NCBI GenBank assembly: GCA_963697355.1
Contig: CAVONV010000009.1
Coordinates: forward strand, 1 to 64,000
Direction of reading: 5' to 3'
DNA: 64,000 nucleotides
DNA from: CAVONV01 sp963697355
Lineage (GTDB): Bacteria; Acidobacteriota; Vicinamibacteria; Marinacidobacterales; DATDRI01
Positions 54,244-63,099 of the stretch are shown piece after piece. The notes below the pieces were generated by a model, which did not search any database, was not told the DNA's origin, and was given only the letters and a program-made list of their open reading frames with translations. The first letter of the stretch is position 1. The number at the start of each line of letters is the position of its first letter. The position numbers were made by a program, and so were the translations under genes.

Positions 54244-56940
54244 ATGGTTGGCCGAACCCTCTCGCACTACAAGGTCCTCGAGAAAATCGGCGAAGGTGGC
54301 ATGGGGGAGGTGTATCTCGCCCAAGACGCCAAACTGGATCGCGAAGTCGCTATTAAGGTCTTACCGGCGGCTTTTTCTGACAACCGGGAACGCTTGGCCA
54401 GATTCGAACGTGAAGCCAGACTGCTCGCCTCGCTCAATCATACCAACATCGCGGCCATCCACGAGCTCGAGGAATCGGGCGAAGTACACTTCCTGGCACT
54501 AGAGTACGTGCCAGGGGAAACACTGGCCGAGCGGATCCATCGCGGCCCTATTCCTGCCGATGAAGCTCTCCTACTCTTCAAGCAGATCGCCGAAGGGCTC
54601 GAAGCCGCACATGAGAAGGGTGTCATCCATCGTGACCTGAAACCAGCCAACATCAAGGTGACGCCCGAGGGCAAAGTCAAGGTGCTTGATTTCGGATTGG
54701 CCAAAGCCCTGTCGGACGAAGCTCCGGCGCGGGAGTTGTCAGAGTCTCCAACGCTTACTCGGGAAGCGACACAAAGCGGTGTTCTCCTTGGCACGGCTGC
54801 TTACATGAGTCCGGAGCAGGCCCGTGGAAAGGCGGTGGACAGAAGAGCCGACATCTGGGCGTTCGGGTGCTGCCTGTATGAATCGTTTTCGGGCAGAGCC
54901 GTTTTCCGTGGGGAGACCGTCTCCGACACGATTGCAGGCATCTTGAAACAGGAGCCGGATTGGCATGTCCTGCCGTCCGAGACTCCGCCCGCCGTTCGCA
55001 GCCTGCTACGTCGTTGTCTAGCCAAAGACGTGAGTAGTCGCCTCCAGCATATAGGTGACGCTCGCATAGAGATCGAAGAGGCGATTGCCACCCTTTCGAA
55101 ACCGACCGAATTGGAGGCATCGCATGCTCCCAAGAGGGGCATAACGCGCGTCTTACGAGGCTTGGCAGTCCTCGCCGTCGGAGCGGCAGTGGCAGGCATT
55201 GTGTTCTGGGGACAGCCTCACACTCCATTGCCTCGTGCCCGTAGTGTCTCTCGTTTTGCCATCAGCCTTCCGAACGGACTGTCACTATCCGAGGATCCCA
55301 TTCGAGTCACGGTATCCCATGACGGTCAACGAATCGTTTTCGCGGCGACAGATGGCGATCGAAGGCGACTGTATTCTCGGCCGCTAGACCAACTAGAGGC
55401 GAAGCCGATTCCCGGTACCGACGGTGCCTGGGCACCTTTCTTTTCGCCGGACAGCCTATGGATTGGTTTCTTTGCGGACGGAAAACTGAAGAAAGTCAAT
55501 CTCGTCGGTAGCGCACCGGTGACCCTCTGCGAAGCCGAATTTGGGGTCGGAATAGATGCGATGTTCGGAACATACGGCACCTGTGCCACCTGGGGTGAAG
55601 ACAACATGATCTACATTACTGAGGCGCTGACGCCGGGCCTTCTGACAATACCGGCTGGGGGAGGTACACCGGAGGTTGCTGCCGACGTACAAGTGGAGAA
55701 GGGCGAGATACGGTACAGCTCTCCGCAACTTCTTCCGGGAGGTCATTCGGTCGTCCTCACCGTTGTTGCCGGTGGGGGCCTCGAGCACAGAAAGATCGTC
55801 GCCGTCTCGCTCGACACCGGTGAAAGGAAGACCTTGATCGAAGGAGGGGCCTTCGGCCGCTATGTAGGCTCAGGTCATTTGCTATACGTTCGGGGCGAAA
55901 CTCTGTTGGCCGCGCCGTTCGATGTCGACCGACTGGCGGTCACCGGCGCACCAGTCCCCGTGTTCGAGGCAGGGGGACATGAGACTCAGTTCGTAGGGCG
56001 TTTCAGTGTGTCCAGCCAAGGTGTCTTGGTCTATGCGCTACGGCAAGTCAGTGCGGAGCGTGAGGTCGTCTGGGTGGATCGCCGAGGGAGCATCCGACCC
56101 ATTCCTGTACAACCTGGACTATTTTCGGTGCCCAGCCTCTCGCCGGACGGTCGTCGTGTAGCCTTGACGACGACGACTGGAACCATGGAAACCTGGATCT
56201 ATAGTATCGACCGCGAAGCTTTGACTCGCTTTACCTTCGAGGGAAGCAACCATATCACCGCATGGACTCCGGACGGCAAGTGGCTTACATTCTCCTCGGA
56301 CCGCGAAGGACCCCATAATTTGTTTCGGAAACCGGCCGATGGCAGCGGAGTAGCAGAGAGACTGTCGACGAGTGACTGGCATCAGGACCCCGGCTCCTGG
56401 TCGCCGGATGGCAAGGTGCTAGCGTACGCTCAAAATCATCCTGGCACTGGATGGGATATTTGGCTACTGCGCTTGGACGGCCAGCGCAGAGAGGAGCCCT
56501 TCCTGGTTTCGAATTTCGACGAGTACCGACCGATGGTCTCAACGGACGGTCGTTGGATCTCGTACGTGTCGAATGAGTCGGGCAGGGAAGAGGTCTACGT
56601 TCAGCCTTTCCCGGACGGTGGTAGGAAATGGCTGATCTCAACGGAGGGGGGCAACGAATGTTTATGGGCGCCGGATGGCCGAGAGCTCTTCTACCGAAAC
56701 GGCGAAAAGTTGATGGTCGTTTCGTTCGAGACGGAGCCTGAGTTTTCGGCAAGGAGTCCTAGCCTGCTGTTCGAGACAGCGACCCTGGTGGGCTGGGGCT
56801 ACGGATCTCCTAATTTCGACATCACCGCGGACGGCCAGCGCTTCGTGATGATCAAGCCTACACCTCAACCACCCCCGAAACAAATCAACGTCGTCCTCAA
56901 TTGGTTCGAAGATCTCAAACGCCTCGCCCCCACAAACTGA
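54244..56940 (+). CDS. Ser/Thr protein kinase with TolB-like periplasmic propeller
   Basis: 898 residues. Cytoplasmic Hanks-type kinase, residues about 9-275: GEGGMGEVY loop, Lys38 in VAIKVL, HRDLKPAN at 129-136, DFG at 149-151 and GTAAYMSPEQARG. All catalytic residues are present. One transmembrane helix at about 302-322 (LRGLAVLAVGAAVAGIVFWG). The outer part is a WD40-like/TolB propeller (FFSPDSLWIGFF, SWSPDGKVLAYAQN, LWAPDGRELFYR) that may sense a ligand. The start lies just after the palindrome GGAGGTCCTCC, which contains the RBS. This architecture is typical of Acidobacteriota. Substrates are unknown. Confidence 0.95.
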   Translation: MVGRTLSHYKVLEKIGEGGMGEVYLAQDAKLDREVAIKVLPAAFSDNRERLARFEREARLLASLNHTNIAAIHELEESGEVHFLALEYVPGETLAERIHRGPIPADEALLLFKQIAEGLEAAHEKGVIHRDLKPANIKVTPEGKVKVLDFGLAKALSDEAPARELSESPTLTREATQSGVLLGTAAYMSPEQARGKAVDRRADIWAFGCCLYESFSGRAVFRGETVSDTIAGILKQEPDWHVLPSETPPAVRSLLRRCLAKDVSSRLQHIGDARIEIEEAIATLSKPTELEASHAPKRGITRVLRGLAVLAVGAAVAGIVFWGQPHTPLPRARSVSRFAISLPNGLSLSEDPIRVTVSHDGQRIVFAATDGDRRRLYSRPLDQLEAKPIPGTDGAWAPFFSPDSLWIGFFADGKLKKVNLVGSAPVTLCEAEFGVGIDAMFGTYGTCATWGEDNMIYITEALTPGLLTIPAGGGTPEVAADVQVEKGEIRYSSPQLLPGGHSVVLTVVAGGGLEHRKIVAVSLDTGERKTLIEGGAFGRYVGSGHLLYVRGETLLAAPFDVDRLAVTGAPVPVFEAGGHETQFVGRFSVSSQGVLVYALRQVSAEREVVWVDRRGSIRPIPVQPGLFSVPSLSPDGRRVALTTTTGTMETWIYSIDREALTRFTFEGSNHITAWTPDGKWLTFSSDREGPHNLFRKPADGSGVAERLSTSDWHQDPGSWSPDGKVLAYAQNHPGTGWDIWLLRLDGQRREEPFLVSNFDEYRPMVSTDGRWISYVSNESGREEVYVQPFPDGGRKWLISTEGGNECLWAPDGRELFYRNGEKLMVVSFETEPEFSARSPSLLFETATLVGWGYGSPNFDITADGQRFVMIKPTPQPPPKQINVVLNWFEDLKRLAPTN

Positions 56941-57175
56941 AATAGCAGCACTGTGCGTTCTGATGTGATCTTTCTGCGCCTCGCCCCTTCCTAGATCGGC
57001 GTCAGCCGTCACGACTCCGTTCTCGAAGTTGGCAGCCGCCGCAGCAAACTCAATGAGAACCTTAACCTTCAGACAGTCGTTTTTTGCATCGTTTGTACAC
57101 GTTTTAGGAGCCGGTCGCCCTCTTTAATATTGTGAGTGCCGAGGAGATTTTCTTCCTCGGTTCCGGAGGAGTTTG
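56941..57175. other. Intergenic region with ADOP promoter expected
   Basis: About 235 bp between the kinase and permease genes. AT-rich around 57060-57135 (for example CAGTCGTTTTTTGCATC), which may hold the promoter of the permease. No gene seen. Confidence 0.4.
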
Positions 57176-59605
57176 ATGCAAACCTGGACTCAAGATCTGC
57201 GAGTCACCTGCCGCAGTTTACGAAAACAGCCTGGCTACACTTTCGCCGCTATCGTTGCGCTAGCACTTGGGATTGGGGGCGTGGTTTCGGTCGCAAGCGT
57301 CATCAACACGGTCCTTCTGACACCACTGCCTTACCCTGACCCGGATCGCCTGATTTATCTTCGGCAAAGCATTCCCGGTGTGGGGTCGCGGCTCCCGTTT
57401 CCTCCTTACCTCTATGAAGAGCTGCAAGAATCTGCTAGAGGCGTAGAAAGCCTGGCAGGGTTTGATCGCGTTTTTTTCAATCTCGGAGAGGGTGACGAAC
57501 CGGTGCGTGTGCCGGGCGCCCAGATTTCGAGCAACTTCTTCCAAATGTTGGGCGTTCGGCCGACCCTGGGGCGCGGCTTTCGGCCAGAAGACGAGAGTCC
57601 TGCTGAGCAGCGCGTGGCCGTTGTTAGCCACCGCTTGTGGGAAAGGACCTTTGGTGGCCGAGTCGATATTGTAGGACTCGAGCTGAAGTCTGATGCAACG
57701 ACGACCTATGGCCCGCCGCGTTCCATACCCGAAACACTGGTGGTCATCGGCGTCCTTCCGGAGAGTTTCCGCGAACCGTGGGGTGATGTGGACATCTGGA
57801 CCCCGCTCGTGCTGGATAGAGAAAGGGGCTACCGGTTTCCGTTTCTCATGATGATGGCCCGGCTGTCAGACGGACAGGCCATTGAGCAAGCCTCGACCGA
57901 ACTGAATGCGTCCTACCAAGCGATCGAATATCAGGATTCCCTGCCTGCAGAGAACCGTACCCTCGACATGGTTGCCCTTCCAGAAATGGGAGTGGAGAAC
58001 ATCCGCGGCGCCCTTTTCTTGCTGTGGACGGCTTCGAGCCTCGTCCTACTCATTGCCTGCGCCAATGTGGCGCATTTGTTACTGGCGAGATCCACGAGGC
58101 GAGAGGGAGAGATGGCAATGCGTGCCGTGATGGGTGCCGGCCGCTTCCGTTTAGTGCGCCTATTGCTGATGGAAAGCTCTTTCCTTGCGATCTTGGGCTC
58201 GGTTGCGGGTTTGGGTCTGGCCTATATTGTTCTCGAGCTCGTTAAGAACTATGGGCCCACGACCGTCCCGCGACTGACAGATGCTCGAATCGACGGTAGT
58301 ATGCTTTTGTTCACCGTAGCGACAGCATCTCTAACGACTCTTCTGTTCGGGTGGTTGCCTGCATTCAAAGCTTCCCGGCCTGATCTGGGACGGATGCTTC
58401 AGGGTGTGGGCCGAAATTCGTCGGGAGGACCAGGGCACTCGAGAGTGCGCAGTTTGCTGGTGATTGCCGAAGTCGCACTGTCTCTTTTGTTATTGATATC
58501 CGCAAGCCTCGTTATCGAGAGTTTCTTTCGATTGCAGCAAGTCGACTCGGGCTACGAGCCGGAAGACGTATTGGTGTTGCGGCTGGAACTGCCAAGGTCT
58601 AGGTATCCGGAACGCGCTCAAAGTGACCAAACCATACGCGAGCTCCTCCGGAGGTACACATCCGTTCCCGGAGTCGTATCGGTAGGTGCTGTGAACAGCC
58701 TGCCGCTTTCCAACGTGCATTTTTCAAAGCTTTATCGTATGCAAGAGGCGAAGGAATCAGCAGAAGCACCTCACCGAGCAGCCCTTTGTTTTACGAGCCC
58801 TCGATATCTCGAGACGATGGGCGTTCGTTTGCTGCGAGGACGCTTCCTCAAAGAGGAAGACGTGACCCATCCTCCGCGGGTCGTCGTGGTCAATCAGATG
58901 TTGGCACGAGAGGGATGGGAGCAGGGCGATCCCATCGGCGAGCGTTTGTGGCTCGAAGGTGAAGAAGGGCCCCCACTCGAGATTGTCGGCGTGGTGGCCA
59001 ATGTGCGCCGTCGACAGATGGATACCGAGGCGGAGCCGGCCATGTACATTCCTCGGCTGCCTTCTCCAAGTGTGTCATTTGTGGTTCGGACCACCGCGGA
59101 TCCCCTAGGGAGCGCTCGAGCGTTGAAACACGAGACCGCCATGGTCGACAAGAGGCTCCCGGTGTACGACGTCGCCACATTGGAGGAAAGACTCCAGACC
59201 GAGACCTCACAGAACCGTTTCCAGTCGATGCTGATGTTAGCTTTCTCCGGTGTGGCCTTGGCCTTGGCGATTGTCGGAGTTTATGGAGTCATGAGCTATT
59301 CGGTCGTGAGTCGGAGGCATGAGATTGGTGTCCGCAAAGCTCTTGGCGCCGGTCGACGTGACGTCTTGCTCATGGTTCTGCGGCAGGCGCTTCTTGTTTC
59401 TGCTGCTGGTGTTCTTCTGGGACTCCTCTCGGCATTTCTTCTCACCGGCTTTTTGGAGAGCATGCTTTTCGGTATCTCCTCGCGCGATGCGAGAGTCTTT
59501 TTCGCTGCACCTGCCGTGGTTCTCCTCGTAGGGGTTGTCGCCTCCTGGTTTCCCGCTAGGCGAGCTGCGAGTGTCGATCCCAATCACGCGTTGAGAAGCT
59601 CGTAG
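57176..59605 (+). CDS. ADOP-type ABC transporter permease (duplicated MacB/FtsX)
   Basis: 809 residues from the ATG at 57176 (RBS GGAGGAG 4 nt upstream). Architecture: QDLRVTCRSLRKQPGYTFAA opening and TM1, a MacB-like periplasmic domain, an FtsX core (CANVAHLLLARSTRREGEMA, RLLLMESSFLAILGSVAGL), a second TM/periplasmic set, and a final FtsX core (YSVVSRRHEIGVRKALGAGR, SWFPARRAASVDPNHALRSS). This is the acidobacterial duplicated orphan permease design: two permease units in one chain with no ATP-binding subunit beside it. Likely works with an ATPase encoded elsewhere in peptide or lipid export. Intact. Confidence 0.94.
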   Translation: MQTWTQDLRVTCRSLRKQPGYTFAAIVALALGIGGVVSVASVINTVLLTPLPYPDPDRLIYLRQSIPGVGSRLPFPPYLYEELQESARGVESLAGFDRVFFNLGEGDEPVRVPGAQISSNFFQMLGVRPTLGRGFRPEDESPAEQRVAVVSHRLWERTFGGRVDIVGLELKSDATTTYGPPRSIPETLVVIGVLPESFREPWGDVDIWTPLVLDRERGYRFPFLMMMARLSDGQAIEQASTELNASYQAIEYQDSLPAENRTLDMVALPEMGVENIRGALFLLWTASSLVLLIACANVAHLLLARSTRREGEMAMRAVMGAGRFRLVRLLLMESSFLAILGSVAGLGLAYIVLELVKNYGPTTVPRLTDARIDGSMLLFTVATASLTTLLFGWLPAFKASRPDLGRMLQGVGRNSSGGPGHSRVRSLLVIAEVALSLLLLISASLVIESFFRLQQVDSGYEPEDVLVLRLELPRSRYPERAQSDQTIRELLRRYTSVPGVVSVGAVNSLPLSNVHFSKLYRMQEAKESAEAPHRAALCFTSPRYLETMGVRLLRGRFLKEEDVTHPPRVVVVNQMLAREGWEQGDPIGERLWLEGEEGPPLEIVGVVANVRRRQMDTEAEPAMYIPRLPSPSVSFVVRTTADPLGSARALKHETAMVDKRLPVYDVATLEERLQTETSQNRFQSMLMLAFSGVALALAIVGVYGVMSYSVVSRRHEIGVRKALGAGRRDVLLMVLRQALLVSAAGVLLGLLSAFLLTGFLESMLFGISSRDARVFFAAPAVVLLVGVVASWFPARRAASVDPNHALRSS

Positions 59606-59620
59606 CAGTTTCTAGCGGTT

Positions 59621-61306
59621 CTACTGGATGTATCCGAGAGCCCTCAGCTCCTCGAGGATCTCGTCTCTGCCTTCCGTGAGTGCTTTTTCATCGATGGACC
59701 GTGAGGTGTCCATTTCGACATAGCGCGGCGGGTGATTCGAGAGCCACCCGTGATCAAAGAGCTGGGGCAATACTTTGCCATCCATGTCGAATGGGATAGG
59801 CGTCGAAAACATGTGGAAGAGCGTCGGAGTGATGTCGAGCACCGAGGCACCATAGATGGAAGCGTTTCGTCGAATCCCTTCTCCGCGAGCGATCAAGACG
59901 CCGTGAGGGGCGTGATATCCAGCGTTGTCGAGGGGTTGCATTCCGTGATCCGAAATGACGACGACCGTAGCGTTCTCGGGTAGTAGTTCGAGGAGTTCCC
60001 CTAGGTAACGATCGAGCTGAATATAGATTTCATCCACGATGCTGCGGATCGATTCGGAGCACCCTTCCGGTATTTCGGCACCGTGGCGCCAATGCAGTGA
60101 TATATGGCTACCGACATCGATGGCCCGAAAATATACCGAGAAGAGTCCGCTACTCATGGTCGGTAGGAGCTTCTTAGATATGCGGAAATAGAATTCGTCC
60201 TGTAGCAAGATTTTCTTGAGGACCGATCTCGTATCGATGATGGGTGGTTCACATTCGGAGACGTGAAGCCGATCGAACGCGTCCGCTAGATCGGGTGCGC
60301 GGGGAGCCATTGGGGCCAATTCTTCTGCAAGGGACGATGGCCATGTGAGTCGAGGGCTCTGACGCTTTTCCGCAATTCCCATGCGAGAAGTGACCAGAAA
60401 GCCGTTCACTTCATAGGCCGGCCAGGTGCCCCAGTAGCCGATGACGCCGACGGGATGTCCCATGCGTCCCAGAAGGCTCCAGATGGGTTGCGCTCGAAGA
60501 TGGACACTTTGGACTTCGGTCATGTTGCCCCACGGCTTGTGGAAGCCGCGAATTAGGGAGAATCTCTCATAGACCGGATCGAACGAGACGACGGTCTCGC
60601 CCTGTGCGTCGATGATGTTCACATGCGCGAGCCGGCAAGCAAGTCGACGCTGGTCCCTTGATTCGCCGAGATCTGAAGGGCGGGTCTGCCGTGAGAAAAC
60701 GAAAGTGAGACGGTTCGTTCCGTTGCGCAATGCTTCATCCGGAAGACGCACGATGAAGTTTTTCCATTCCTTGGGGACACGAAGGGTGTCCAGCGGTTGG
60801 TCATTGAGGAGCAACTGGACGGCCTGCTCGCCGTTGGCGGGGTAGGAGTGCAATCGCACGTGAAGGGTGTGCGGGCTTGGGCCCGTGACCTCGGGTAACG
60901 CGAGCTCCGCACGTCCGGGATCCTCTTCCGAACCCATCCACACCACCGATGTACCGCGGATAGGAAGGATGAAGTCCCGGATTCCGTGCCGCTCGGGGAT
61001 CTTGCCCGTTGCGATCGTGGACCAGACGACGGGAGAGTAGTAACCGCGGCGGGGATTGTCTTCCATGAGTTTCTTCGCGCCGTAGGACAGGAGCCGTCCA
61101 TAGGTTCCGGAGCGGATCAGCCGTTCGAAAGTGGGCAACTTGTTTTCCGAGCGCAGTTGATCGATGACTTCAGGGGTGGCGCCATCGAGACAGAACAAAA
61201 CGACGAAAGGCTTTGATGCCTCTTTCTGGCAAGCGACACAACTCGTCAAGAACAAAAGAGCGACGCCGAGCAAACTGCGAAATAGCACAATGGTCTTCGA
61301 AAACAT
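59621..61306 (-). CDS. Alkaline-phosphatase-superfamily phosphodiesterase, lipoprotein
   Basis: 561 residues with a lipoprotein-type signal (LGVALLFLTSCVAC). Type I phosphodiesterase/nucleotide pyrophosphatase fold with complete metal ligands: FCLDGATPEVI, nucleophile region VVWSTIATGKIPERHGI, the Asp and His of AIDVGSHISLHW, VVISDHGMQPL and GYHAPHG. A carbohydrate-binding-like insert (RLHSYPANGEQAVQLLLNDQ) lies at about residues 150-240. Paralogue of the 27.0-kb gene, which lacks two of the aspartates. The substrate is unknown. Convergent with the ADOP gene. Confidence 0.9.
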   Translation of the reverse strand: MFSKTIVLFRSLLGVALLFLTSCVACQKEASKPFVVLFCLDGATPEVIDQLRSENKLPTFERLIRSGTYGRLLSYGAKKLMEDNPRRGYYSPVVWSTIATGKIPERHGIRDFILPIRGTSVVWMGSEEDPGRAELALPEVTGPSPHTLHVRLHSYPANGEQAVQLLLNDQPLDTLRVPKEWKNFIVRLPDEALRNGTNRLTFVFSRQTRPSDLGESRDQRRLACRLAHVNIIDAQGETVVSFDPVYERFSLIRGFHKPWGNMTEVQSVHLRAQPIWSLLGRMGHPVGVIGYWGTWPAYEVNGFLVTSRMGIAEKRQSPRLTWPSSLAEELAPMAPRAPDLADAFDRLHVSECEPPIIDTRSVLKKILLQDEFYFRISKKLLPTMSSGLFSVYFRAIDVGSHISLHWRHGAEIPEGCSESIRSIVDEIYIQLDRYLGELLELLPENATVVVISDHGMQPLDNAGYHAPHGVLIARGEGIRRNASIYGASVLDITPTLFHMFSTPIPFDMDGKVLPQLFDHGWLSNHPPRYVEMDTSRSIDEKALTEGRDEILEELRALGYIQ

Positions 61307-61412
61307 GCTCTATCTTACGCCACTCGGAACGGAATGCCGAAACAGGCTGAGGATTTGTTGAGCCATTCACGATACAATAGGTTATTCGGTGGCAAAGCGT
61401 GGGAGGTGACCT

Positions 61413-62024
61413 TTGAGCCAGTTCACGTTGGGGCTTTTGCTTGTGCTGTCAACGCAGCGGCCGACATTCGAACCCGCGCGCCTCGAGAGCGGCCCCGTAG
61501 AAGCGATTCCATACCGCACGGCTGCCGCCGGGATTGTCCTCGCTGACGTGAGTTTGAATGAGAGGGGCAGCGTAACCGACGTACGGATTCTCAAAGACGT
61601 GGAGCCTTTCACCGAAGTCATCCAACAATCCGTCCAGCGTTGGAGGTTTGCTCCGGCACGCGAGCAAGGGCGGATGGTAGGGACTCATGTGCTCGTGGCC
61701 GGATTGTTTCGACCCGCCATGCTCCTTTTTCCCGAACCGACAATAGACATAGAACCGGAACCATCCAACAACGTTCCTTTCCCCACGGGCGTTGCCGTCC
61801 CTCCTTACCCACCCAATGCCGTTGGCAGTGCCTATGTTCTGATAGAGGTCAAACTGTCTGAGGATGGCACGCACGAGGACGCACGCGTTGTCAGCCCGAA
61901 AACGGGATTCGATGACTCCGCGCTCGGTGCCGCCCGCAGTTGGTCGTTTCGGCAGGCTTTGCGGGAGAACAAGCCGGTTCCGGCCAACGCGTATTTGCTC
62001 TTCCTTTTTCGACAACCAAATTAA
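61413..62024 (+). CDS. TonB C-terminal-like protein with two TonB-C-like modules
   Basis: 203 residues. A TTG start is supported by an upstream GGAGGTGACC. A weak N-terminal hydrophobic segment (FTLGLLLVLST) is followed by two similar strand-rich modules: GIVLADVSLNERGSVTDVRI with VIQQSVQRWRFAPA, and AYVLIEVKLSEDGTHEDARV with SALGAARSWSFRQAL. Each resembles the TonB C-terminal fold that contacts outer-membrane receptors. There is no Pro-rich spacer of normal length and no exbB/exbD neighbour. It may be an energy-transducer relative or a periplasmic adaptor. Confidence 0.8.
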   Translation: MSQFTLGLLLVLSTQRPTFEPARLESGPVEAIPYRTAAAGIVLADVSLNERGSVTDVRILKDVEPFTEVIQQSVQRWRFAPAREQGRMVGTHVLVAGLFRPAMLLFPEPTIDIEPEPSNNVPFPTGVAVPPYPPNAVGSAYVLIEVKLSEDGTHEDARVVSPKTGFDDSALGAARSWSFRQALRENKPVPANAYLLFLFRQPN

Positions 62025-62069
62025 TGGCAGTGCGCTGTTGGATGCACTCTTGGTCATGAGGAGCCCTGC

Positions 62070-62108
62070 CGGAATTCAAGAATTCTAGAACTCGAGCACT
62101 CAAGAATA
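62070..62108. repeat. Degenerate AATTCAAGAATTC / ACTCAAGAATAG repeat
   Basis: Short imperfect stretch made of GGAATTCAAG, AATTCTAG, AACTCGAG, CACTCAAG and AATAGAG. It shares units with both the 19.1/34.6-kb and the 14.3/37.3-kb repeats. Non-coding spacer after the TonB-like gene. Confidence 0.65.
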
Positions 62109-62257
62109 GAGCTGGTGGACCGGGTGGCAAGACCCGTGCCTTTTTCTCTCAAGAAGTTGACGTTGATGTAACCTGGCTAGGCCTCTCAACTAATATAATG
62201 AAAAGGGCCCGGGCGTGCGCTCGGGCCAACAAGATGATTCTCGAGTTCTTTAATCTG

Positions 62258-62872
62258 CTACGCCTCTACGACTTTGGTCCCCGCGATACGGTCGTGCAAG
62301 CAGCGCCTCTCGGCAGAGAAAATGTACATGATGTCGAGCAACGCGTAGCCGGGCACCATCCAGATCAACCCGTTGACGAGCAAACGGAATCCCACAGCTT
62401 CAGCGAATCCAGGGTTGCCGCCGTCATCAAAACGCACGATGCGGATCTTCATCGCCTTCTTGCCGAGTGATTGACCGTCACGAGACAATAGGACCATTTG
62501 GTAGATTCCTAGTGCGATCATGCTGAAAAAGGAAAGGAAGAAAGTTGATTCTGCCGCTTGTGAACGCGGCTCGAAGATCGTGACGGACATCATCAGTGGC
62601 CAAAGCACAACGATTTCCATGATTCCATCGATCAAAAAGGCCCCAAGCCGCGAAGCACGAGCTGCCAATGTTTGTGCATGGCTGAAACGAACTGGTGCGC
62701 GGTCCATGGCTTCCTGGTTGTGGTAAGAATCCCCGAGCGCCACTGCCACCGCTGAAGGTGAACTCGAGCCCTCCCTCGAGACGGCCGATACGGAACGGCG
62801 GACCAGCTCTTGACCACAGTAGCCACATCGAAATGACACGGGGTGGTTTCGGTTACAGGAAGGGCACAACAT
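62258..62872 (-). CDS. RDD family membrane protein with N-terminal zinc ribbon
   Basis: 204 residues. A CPSC...CGYC zinc-ribbon pair occupies residues 3-20. A linker follows, then the RDD domain: ARASRLGAFLIDGIMEIVVL, FFSMIALGIYQMVLLSRDGQ, SLGKKAMKIRIVRFDDG and the last helix LLVNGLIWMVPGYALLDIMY with HDRIAGTKVV. Three transmembrane helices. RDD proteins are of mixed function, some being transporters. No operon partner is visible. Confidence 0.9.
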   Translation of the reverse strand: MLCPSCNRNHPVSFRCGYCGQELVRRSVSAVSREGSSSPSAVAVALGDSYHNQEAMDRAPVRFSHAQTLAARASRLGAFLIDGIMEIVVLWPLMMSVTIFEPRSQAAESTFFLSFFSMIALGIYQMVLLSRDGQSLGKKAMKIRIVRFDDGGNPGFAEAVGFRLLVNGLIWMVPGYALLDIMYIFSAERRCLHDRIAGTKVVEA

Positions 62873-63037
62873 AGCTCACTCTCACCTAGCACCAAAGACT
62901 AGCAATACCGATGCCGTAGCTTGAAGAGCTATATCTAATTGAAAAAGCTATGCTTATGTGGCTGGCGACCCTCACGGGCTGGGTGGGACATCACACAAGT
63001 GAAGCATTTTCCCTACAGCAAAAACCCCCCGGTTTTT

Positions 63038-63095
63038 GGGGGCAGTCCCCACCGAACTCAAAGTCAAGAAAGGGCTTGCGGTGGGGACAGTCCCC
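63038..63095. repeat. Inverted GGGGGCAGTCCCC / GGGGACAGTCCCC pair
   Basis: Two palindromic cores (63038-63050 and 63083-63095). Together with flanking ACCG/CGGT they pair as a longer inverted repeat (CAGTCCCCACCG against CGGTGGGGACAG). It sits just 3' of the MscS gene and may serve as its terminator; an AAAAACCCCCCGGTTTTTGG hairpin lies beside it at about 63020. Confidence 0.8.
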
Positions 63096-63099
63096 AGGA

